From NCBI GenBank assembly GCA_020848855.1, contig JADLHH010000473.1:1-5936 (forward strand): a DNA stretch of 5,936 nt, written 5' to 3'. The notes under the pieces are model-generated. The model saw nothing but the letters and a program-made list of their open reading frames with translations. It made no database searches and had not been told where the DNA came from. The stretch's first letter is position 1. Each line of letters starts with the position of its first letter. A program made the position numbers and the translations under genes. This document shows positions 1-4,269 of this stretch, in pieces. Origin of the DNA: Anaerolineae bacterium. Lineage in GTDB: Bacteria; Chloroflexota; Anaerolineae; Aggregatilineales; Phototrophicaceae.

Positions 1-1
1 C

Positions 2-523
2 GCAATTGATCCCGTCCTCGCCGTGAAGGAAGCGCTGCCCGACTCGCTCCTCGATGTGCATCAGTTTCGCGACGAAACCACACTGATCGTCAAGCCGGAA
101 GCCATCGTGACGGTCATGCACTTCCTGCGCGATACCAAAGGGCTGGTTTATAACTTCCTGTCCGATATCAGCGCCGTCGACTACTACCCGGACTACAACC
201 GCCCCGGTCGTTATGGCGTGAGCTATCATCTGTATTCGCTGCTGTACAACCGCCGCCTGCGGGTGAAGGTGTTCCTGCCGGAAGATGACCCGTCCGTGCC
301 GACGATTACGGTCGTCTGGGATGCGGCGAATTTTCTCGAACGCGAAAGCTACGACCTGATGGGGATCGAATTTGTCGGGCATCCTGACCTGCGCCGCGTG
401 CTGATGCCCGATGACTGGGAAGGGCACCCGCTGCGCCGCGATTACCCGCTGGGGTACGAGACGGTCATGTTCTCGTTCAACAAGGACGAGATCAACAAGT
501 TCAAGCCGTATGCGAAAGAGTAG
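2..523 (+). CDS. nuoC: NADH-quinone oxidoreductase subunit C (30 kDa subunit), probably 5'-partial
   Basis: NuoC is a hydrophilic subunit of the complex I peripheral arm and, with NuoD, part of the connecting module between the Fe-S chain and the membrane. The family signature is clear: counting from the GTG at 23, residues 106-121 read E-R-E-S-Y-D-L-M-G-I-E-F-V-G-H-P, followed by LRRVLMPDDWEGHPLRRDYPLGYE, which is the complex I 30 kDa motif. The C-terminus ends in the usual KPYAKE-like tail. The frame is open to the window edge (codons from base 2 read A-I-D-P-V-L-A before the GTG). No Shine-Dalgarno sequence precedes the GTG, and the upstream residues look like the normal N-terminal helix, so the true start is probably outside the window. 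If GTG at 23 is the start, the protein has 166 residues. It is a separate gene, not fused to nuoD. Identity is very sure; only the start is open. Confidence 0.95.
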   Translation, partial: AIDPVLAVKEALPDSLLDVHQFRDETTLIVKPEAIVTVMHFLRDTKGLVYNFLSDISAVDYYPDYNRPGRYGVSYHLYSLLYNRRLRVKVFLPEDDPSVPTITVVWDAANFLERESYDLMGIEFVGHPDLRRVLMPDDWEGHPLRRDYPLGYETVMFSFNKDEINKFKPYAKE

Positions 524-526
524 GCG

Positions 527-1792
527 ATGGCATCCATAACCCCAATCCCAGAGCCAGTGCGCGAGCCGGAACCCTGGCAGGGCAGCGTCGATGAACTGCG
601 CGGCTTGGTCTCCGACCGCGCGATCACCGGCGAGACCATGCTGCTGAACCTCGGGCCGCATCATCCGAGCACGCACGGCGTGCTGCGCCTGCTGCTGGAA
701 CTCGACGGCGAAGAAATTGTCACCTGCCTGCCGGACGTGGGCTACCTGCATACCGGCATCGAGAAGAATATCGAAGCCAAGATGTATGAAAAGGCGGTCA
801 CACTGACCGACCGTATGGACTATCTTGCGCCGATGTCCAACAACGCCGTGTTTGCGATGGCGGTCGAAAAGCTGACCGGACTCGACGTGCCGCCGCGCGC
901 TCAGGCGATCCGCGTGATCTGTCTGGAGCTGACGCGCATCAACAGCCATCTGGTGTGGCTCGGCACGCACGCGCTCGACCTCGGCGCGATGAGCGTCTTC
1001 CTGTACTGCTTCCGCGAGCGCGAGTTCATCCTCGACATGTTCGAGATGCTCTCCGGGCAGCGCATGATGTCCAGCTATATTCGTCCTGGCGGCGTCTGGC
1101 GCGACCTCACGCCCGACTTCCTGCCTGCGCTGGAGAAATTCCTCGATTACTTCCCGGCGAAGGTTGACGATTACGAGGCGCTGCTGACCAACAACCCGAT
1201 CTGGATCGACCGGACGCAGGGTATTGGCGTGGTCGAGCCGGAAGAAGCGATCTCGATGGGCATGAGCGGTCCAAGCCTGCGCGGCAGCGGCGTCAACTGG
1301 GACATCCGCAAGGCGATGCCGTACAGCGGCTACGAGCAGTACGACTTCAATGTGCCGCTGGGCGATCACGGCGACGTGTACGACCGGTTCTACATTCGCG
1401 TGCAGGAGATGCGCGAAAGCATGAAGATCATCCGGCAGGCGATCAAGAATCTGCCGGGCGGCGCGTTCCGCTCGAATAATCGCAAATTCGTGCCGCCGCC
1501 GCGCGCCGAACTGGGGCAGAGCATGGAAGCCGTGATCCACCACTTCAAGCTGTGGACGGAAGGCTACTCCGTTCCTGATGAAGAAGTGTACGTGGCAATC
1601 GAAAGCCCGCGCGGTGAGATTGGCTGCTATCTGCACGGCACGGGCGGTAACAAGCCGCGCCGCGTGCATTTCAAGACGCCGTCGTATATGCACATCGGCG
1701 CGCTCGGCAAGCTTGCGCAGGGACACCTGATCGCCGACCTGGTCGCCATCATTGGCAGCGTGGACATCGTGCTGGGCGACAGCGATAGATAG
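527..1792 (+). CDS. nuoD: NADH-quinone oxidoreductase subunit D (49 kDa subunit)
   Basis: NuoD forms, with NuoB, the quinone-reduction cavity of complex I. The 421-residue product is near the usual family length. The beta1-beta2 loop G-P-H-H-P-S-T-H-G (residues 43-51) has H46 and H50, and Y99 lies in DRMDYL. H50 and Y99 are 49 residues apart, as are His38 and Tyr87 of the Thermus homologue, the known quinone head-group ligands. The conserved block GPSLRGSGVNWDIRKAMPYSGY and the C-terminal GSVDIVLGDSDR are also present. The Ni-binding cysteine pairs of related hydrogenase large subunits are absent, so this is complex I and not a hydrogenase. The first roughly 35 residues, before the conserved core, are variable and rich in Pro and Glu. 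The ATG lies 3 nt after the nuoC stop with only a weak purine-rich stretch upstream, which suggests translational coupling. Very sure. Confidence 0.98.
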   Translation: MASITPIPEPVREPEPWQGSVDELRGLVSDRAITGETMLLNLGPHHPSTHGVLRLLLELDGEEIVTCLPDVGYLHTGIEKNIEAKMYEKAVTLTDRMDYLAPMSNNAVFAMAVEKLTGLDVPPRAQAIRVICLELTRINSHLVWLGTHALDLGAMSVFLYCFREREFILDMFEMLSGQRMMSSYIRPGGVWRDLTPDFLPALEKFLDYFPAKVDDYEALLTNNPIWIDRTQGIGVVEPEEAISMGMSGPSLRGSGVNWDIRKAMPYSGYEQYDFNVPLGDHGDVYDRFYIRVQEMRESMKIIRQAIKNLPGGAFRSNNRKFVPPPRAELGQSMEAVIHHFKLWTEGYSVPDEEVYVAIESPRGEIGCYLHGTGGNKPRRVHFKTPSYMHIGALGKLAQGHLIADLVAIIGSVDIVLGDSDR

Positions 1793-1802
1793 GCAGGTTA
1801 CA

Positions 1803-1861
1803 AGTTAAAAGTCGAAAGTGGAAAGTAGCCGCTTTTAACTTTTAACTTTCCACTTTTAACT
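1803..1861. repeat. Head-to-head heptamer repeat / imperfect hairpin between nuoD and nuoE (AGTNNAA type)
   Basis: The left arm is a phased heptamer series AGTTAAA, AGTCGAA, AGTGGAA, AGT. The right arm, read on the minus strand from 1861, is AGTTAAA, AGTGGAA, AGTTAAA, AGTTAAA, AGC. Pairing 1803-1826 with 1838-1861 gives 21 Watson-Crick pairs out of 24 plus one G-U, with an 11-nt loop at 1827-1837. It fills nearly all of the spacer between the nuoD stop and the nuoE ribosome binding site. No T-run follows the stem, so it is not a standard intrinsic terminator; it may act in mRNA stability or be a spreading non-coding repeat. Function is inference. Confidence 0.85.
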
Positions 1862-1862
1862 G

Positions 1863-1867
1863 AAGGA
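1863..1867 (+). promoter_or_regulatory. Ribosome binding site of nuoE
   Basis: AAGGA lies 6 nt before the ATG at 1874 and immediately after the right arm of the heptamer hairpin that ends at 1861. It supports this start. The ribosome must bind at the foot of the stem, so folding could affect access. Confidence 0.75.
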
Positions 1868-1873
1868 ATTGTC

Positions 1874-2356
1874 ATGCTCGCAGAGAAATACGCAGACCGC
1901 ATCGAAAAGACCTTCGCCAAATACCCCGACAAGCGCTCGGCGGTGATGCCGATGCTCTACATTGCCCAGGAAGAATACGGCTGGGTGACGCCAGAGTCCA
2001 TCGTCGAAGTCGCCGAGATTTGCGAGATGGACCCGACGCAGGTCACGTCCATCGCCGGGTTCTACACCATGTACTCGGAGAAGCCGAAGGGGAAATACTG
2101 GCTTCAGGTCTGCACCGACCTCGCGTGCGCGCTGCGCGGTGCGGACGAGTTCCACAAGCAGTTGAAGGCGTATCTCGAAGTGGAAGAAGGTGGCACGACC
2201 GAGGACGGCATGTTCACGGTCGAACACGTCATGTGCCTGGCGGCGTGCGACAAAGCGCCGATGCTGCAGTGCAACTTCCATTATCACGAGAATCTCGATA
2301 TGGAAAAGATGAAGGCGCTGATCGAGCAGTGGCGCGCCGAAGCGGCAAAAGAATAG
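1874..2356 (+). CDS. nuoE: NADH-quinone oxidoreductase subunit E (24 kDa, [2Fe-2S] N1a)
   Basis: NuoE is a thioredoxin-like ferredoxin subunit that packs against NuoF in the NADH-dehydrogenase module and holds the off-path [2Fe-2S] cluster N1a. The 160-residue product has the usual layout: an N-terminal helical part (about 1-70, with YPDKRSAVMPMLYIAQEEYGWVTPE and the conserved GFYTMYSEKPKG), then the cluster fold. The cluster ligands are C80 and C85 (CxxxxC in VCTDLACALRG) and C121 and C125 (CxxxC in MCLAACDKAP). Length and motifs match the family. The ATG is supported by AAGGA upstream. The gene is bracketed by two inverted heptamer repeats, and the second begins inside its TAG stop codon. 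A HoxE or formate dehydrogenase gamma-type homologue would look similar, but the nuoD and nuoF neighbours settle the assignment. Confidence 0.97.
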   Translation: MLAEKYADRIEKTFAKYPDKRSAVMPMLYIAQEEYGWVTPESIVEVAEICEMDPTQVTSIAGFYTMYSEKPKGKYWLQVCTDLACALRGADEFHKQLKAYLEVEEGGTTEDGMFTVEHVMCLAACDKAPMLQCNFHYHENLDMEKMKALIEQWRAEAAKE

Positions 2357-2425
2357 TGCTGAGTGCCGAGTACTGAGTGCTGAGTTTTCTCGGTGCTCGG
2401 TGCTCAGCACTCAGTACTCAGTACT
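2355..2425. repeat. Head-to-head heptamer repeat / hairpin between nuoE and nuoF (AGTGCTG/AGTACTG type)
   Basis: The left arm is phased in sevens: AGTGCTG, AGTGCCG, AGTACTG, AGTGCTG, AGTTTTC (2355-2389). The right arm, read on the minus strand from 2425, is AGTACTG, AGTACTG, AGTGCTG, AGCACCG, AGCACCG. Bases 2369-2384 pair perfectly with 2403-2418 (16 bp) around an 18-nt loop, and the stem extends outward with a few G-U pairs and mismatches. The first unit shares its AG with the nuoE TAG stop. Although its sequence differs from the repeat before nuoE, it has the same 7-nt period, the same AGT-initial register and the same convergent arms. No T-run follows the stem. Heptanucleotide repeat families of this kind (STRR) are known from filamentous cyanobacteria; any role here is inferred. 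Confidence 0.88.
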
Positions 2426-2441
2426 GTGGATTTGTTCATGC

Positions 2442-2445
2442 AGGA
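2442..2445 (+). promoter_or_regulatory. Ribosome binding site deciding the nuoF start
   Basis: AGGA lies 9 nt before the ATG at 2455. It supports that start over the upstream in-frame ATG at 2377, which lies inside the heptamer repeat. An in-frame GTG at 2449 would be only 3 nt from AGGA and is less likely. Confidence 0.6.
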
Positions 2446-2454
2446 AAAGTGCGA

Positions 2455-3807
2455 ATGGCATCGCTGAATATCATCTACCGCGAAAAGGATGTCCCGAACA
2501 TCCACAAATACGATGTCTACGTCCAGAACGGCGGCTACGAAGGGCTGAAGAAAGCCCTGTCGATGGATCCCAAAGCCGTGATCGACGAGGTGAAGGCATC
2601 GAACCTGCGCGGGCGCGGCGGCGCGGGCTTCCCGGCGGGCGTGAAGTGGAGTTTCATCCCGCAGAGCGAGCCGGTTAAGTACGTGACGGTCAACGCCGAC
2701 GAGAGCGAGACCGGCACGTTCAAAGACCGCCAGATTCTTGAGAATAACCCGCACCAGTTGATCGAGGGCGCAATGATCTGCGCCTGGGCGATCCAGGCGA
2801 CCGCTGTCTATATCTACCTGCGCGGCGAATTCTGGGATGTGGCGCACGAGCTGGACAAGCGTATCGCCGAAGCCTACGCCAATGGCTGGGCTGGCGAGAA
2901 CGTCGGCGGCACGGGCTGGTCGTGCGGGCTGTACACGCACCTCGGCGCAGGCGCGTACATCTGCGGCGAGGAAAGCGCGCTGCTGGAAAGCCTCGAAGGC
3001 AAGCTGGGGCAGCCGCGCGTGCGTCCGCCGTTCCCGGCGAACAAGGGCGGCGGGCTGTACGGCGAGCCGACCGTTATCAACAATGTCGAAACGCTGACGA
3101 ATGTCCCGTGGATCATGGTCAATGGTGCGGCGGAATACAAGAAAATCGGCACCGAGCAGAGCAGCGGCACGAAAGTTTTCTGCCTGAGCGGGCACGTCAA
3201 CAAGCCGGGCAACTACGAGCTGCCGCTCGGCACGACCTTCCGCGAGCTGATCTTCGAGCACGGCGGCGGCATCCCGGATGGCAAAGCGGTCAAGGCGATA
3301 CTGCCGTCCGGCGGGTCAGGACCGATTGTTCGCGCCACCGACGAAGTGCTCGACACCAAGCTGACCTACGAGGATATGGCGAAGATTGGCACGATCCTCG
3401 GCTCAGCGTCGGTGATCGTGATGGACGAGACGGTGGACATTGCATGGGTCGCCGCGAAATGCACCCAGTTCTTCAAGCACGAAAGCTGCGGCAAATGCAC
3501 GCAGTGCCGTGAAGGGACCTACTGGCTGGATAAAGTGATGGATCGCATCATGCGCGGCGAGGGTAAAGAGAGCGACATCGATCTGATCAACAATATCGCC
3601 CGGAATATGCAGGGCGTGACGCTGTGCGCGCTGGGCGACTTCGCCGCCAACCCGATCATCGACACGATCAAGAACTTCCCGGAAGATTTCAAGGCACACG
3701 TTGCTTCGAACTCGGCGAAGGCGGCGGAACCCGCCGCAGCGCCGAAGGCGGCTCCGGCGCGCGGCGCAGCCCGACGCGGAGCAACCGCCGCCTCTGCCGG
3801 AGACTGA
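2455..3807 (+). CDS. nuoF: NADH-quinone oxidoreductase subunit F (51 kDa, NADH/FMN, [4Fe-4S] N3)
   Basis: NuoF oxidises NADH: it transfers hydride to FMN and passes electrons to [4Fe-4S] cluster N3, the entry of the Fe-S chain. Numbering the 450-residue product from ATG 2455, the glycine-rich FMN/NADH loop RGRGGAGFPAGVKW is at 52-65. N-A-D-E-S-E-T-G-T-F-K-D-R is at 80-92. The GAGAYICGEESALLESLEGK block is around 164-183. The N3 ligands are C345, C348, C351 (SCGKCTQCREG) and C391 (GVTLCALGDFAANP). All catalytic motifs are intact. Starting at 2377 would add 26 residues encoded by the heptamer repeat, which is implausible. The last roughly 33 residues form an Ala/Lys/Arg/Pro-rich low-complexity tail beyond the conserved domain. 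The stop is 2 nt before the TPR gene, whose ribosome binding site lies inside this tail, so the two are probably translationally coupled. Confidence 0.97.
   Translation: MASLNIIYREKDVPNIHKYDVYVQNGGYEGLKKALSMDPKAVIDEVKASNLRGRGGAGFPAGVKWSFIPQSEPVKYVTVNADESETGTFKDRQILENNPHQLIEGAMICAWAIQATAVYIYLRGEFWDVAHELDKRIAEAYANGWAGENVGGTGWSCGLYTHLGAGAYICGEESALLESLEGKLGQPRVRPPFPANKGGGLYGEPTVINNVETLTNVPWIMVNGAAEYKKIGTEQSSGTKVFCLSGHVNKPGNYELPLGTTFRELIFEHGGGIPDGKAVKAILPSGGSGPIVRATDEVLDTKLTYEDMAKIGTILGSASVIVMDETVDIAWVAAKCTQFFKHESCGKCTQCREGTYWLDKVMDRIMRGEGKESDIDLINNIARNMQGVTLCALGDFAANPIIDTIKNFPEDFKAHVASNSAKAAEPAAAPKAAPARGAARRGATAASAGD
3799..3802 (+). promoter_or_regulatory. Ribosome binding site supporting a TTG start for the TPR gene
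   Basis: GGAG within the last codons of nuoF lies 7 nt before TTG at 3810. The good spacing, and its place just before the nuoF stop, make TTG at 3810 the best start for the following gene even though it is a rare start codon. Confidence 0.6.
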
Positions 3808-3809
3808 CC

Positions 3810-4163
3810 TTGCTCCGCGACGACGAGTATTATGGCGAGCAGGATACTGTCGCTTCATCGCCGTCGTTGTGGACGCGCATCCGGCGCTCGTTTTCGCGCA
3901 TGGAGCGCTGGCATAACCTGAACTGGACGATAGCTGCCTATCCCGACGTTGCCGCCAATTACGTGCTGCGTGGGGAACTGCTGCTGCGTCAGGGCGATAC
4001 ACTGGGGGCGATTTCCGACTTTCGCCATGCGTTGACACTGGCGGCGCACCAGATGGAAACCGACGATTGGGGTGTGGTCGCCCAGGCGGTGCAGGATCGT
4101 GCGCTGGCGGGGCTGCGAGATGCACTTCGCCGCGCCGCGCGTTATAATTCGGGCACCGATTGA
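3810..4163 (+). CDS. Small single-TPR protein inserted between nuoF and nuoG, function unknown
   Basis: This 117-residue protein is not a recognised complex I subunit. From the TTG start, residues 1-47 contain a basic, Trp- and Arg-rich stretch (about 20-39, SLWTRIRRSFSRMERWHNLNW) with no signal peptide or membrane helix. Residues 48-81 match one tetratricopeptide repeat, with consensus positions G8, L11, G15, A20, F24 and A27 met by G55, L58, G62, A67, F71 and A74. A further amphipathic helical part rich in Ala, Leu and Arg follows (about 87-111). It could cap the TPR or form a degenerate second repeat. The gene lies 2 nt after nuoF, with a GGAG in the nuoF end, so co-translation is likely. 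An ATG at 3900 would give an 88-residue form that keeps the TPR. TPRs bind proteins, so an assembly or accessory role for the NADH module is a reasonable guess from position alone. An unrelated small gene carried in the operon is the alternative. Confidence 0.75.
   Translation: MLRDDEYYGEQDTVASSPSLWTRIRRSFSRMERWHNLNWTIAAYPDVAANYVLRGELLLRQGDTLGAISDFRHALTLAAHQMETDDWGVVAQAVQDRALAGLRDALRRAARYNSGTD
4143..4148 (+). promoter_or_regulatory. Possible -10 element (TATAAT) upstream of nuoG
   Basis: A perfect TATAAT lies in the GC-rich 3' end of the TPR gene, 15 nt before its stop and about 120 nt before nuoG. The only -35 candidate at suitable spacing is TGCACT at 4121-4126 (16-bp spacer), which matches TTGACA at only three of six positions. 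It could be an internal promoter for nuoG and downstream genes, but chance is a real alternative. Confidence 0.3.
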
Positions 4164-4190
4164 TCAGGTGGCTAGGCGATTGATTTTGTA

Positions 4191-4218
4191 GTAGGGGTGA
4201 GGTCTGCCTCGCCCCTAC
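4191..4218. repeat. Palindromic GTAGGGG hairpin upstream of nuoG
   Basis: Bases 4191-4202 (GTAGGGGTGAGG) pair with 4207-4218 (CCTCGCCCCTAC) over 12 bp, 11 Watson-Crick and one G-U, around a TCTG tetraloop. The perfect arms and short loop are typical of a dispersed intergenic palindrome. There is no T-run directly after it, so termination is less likely than a repeat or RNA-processing/stability role. It lies 28 nt after the TPR gene stop. Confidence 0.75.
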
Positions 4219-4237
4219 GGGGTATGACAGTGAAGAA

Positions 4238-4259
4238 CGCGCCCCGGCGCGGTCTTTTT
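4238..4259 (+). terminator. Possible weak intrinsic terminator or attenuator before nuoG
   Basis: CGCGC (4238-4242) pairs with GCGCG (4247-4251) around CCCG, three bases (GTC) follow, and five T occupy 4255-4259. This is the form of a short intrinsic terminator, but the stem is only 5-6 bp. The nuoG ribosome binding site starts at the very next base. It could lower read-through into nuoG, or the stem could control ribosome access; full termination inside an operon would be odd. Confidence 0.4.
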
Positions 4260-4264
4260 GGAGG
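4260..4264 (+). promoter_or_regulatory. Ribosome binding site of nuoG
   Basis: GGAGG lies 5 nt before the ATG at 4270. This is the strongest Shine-Dalgarno sequence in the window, and it directly abuts the T-run of the preceding hairpin. Confidence 0.8.
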
Positions 4265-4269
4265 ATTGA

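Noticed and set aside
527..1792. [NiFe] hydrogenase large subunit instead of NuoD
   Set aside because: The N- and C-terminal Ni-binding cysteine pairs are missing, and the complex I quinone-site His and Tyr are present.
1803..1861. Intrinsic terminator after nuoD
   Set aside because: The stem is AT-rich and no T-run follows it; the next bases are the nuoE ribosome binding site.
1856..2410. 184-residue open frame on the minus strand opposite nuoE
   Set aside because: It starts within the nuoE-nuoF repeat and ends just before nuoE; a shadow of nuoE with no motif.
2355..2425. CRISPR array
   Set aside because: The units are 7 nt, contiguous and without unique spacers, and the two arms are inverted; this is a tandem heptamer palindrome, not a CRISPR.
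2404..3261. 285-residue open frame on the minus strand opposite nuoF
   Set aside because: It begins inside the heptamer repeat and mirrors conserved nuoF codons; considered non-coding.
3624..3809. The TPR gene frame extended upstream into nuoF, or the TPR gene as a frameshifted nuoF C-terminus
   Set aside because: The upstream part translates to Arg-rich shadow sequence. NuoF already ends after its normal domain, and GGAG with a TTG start at 3810 gives an independent gene.
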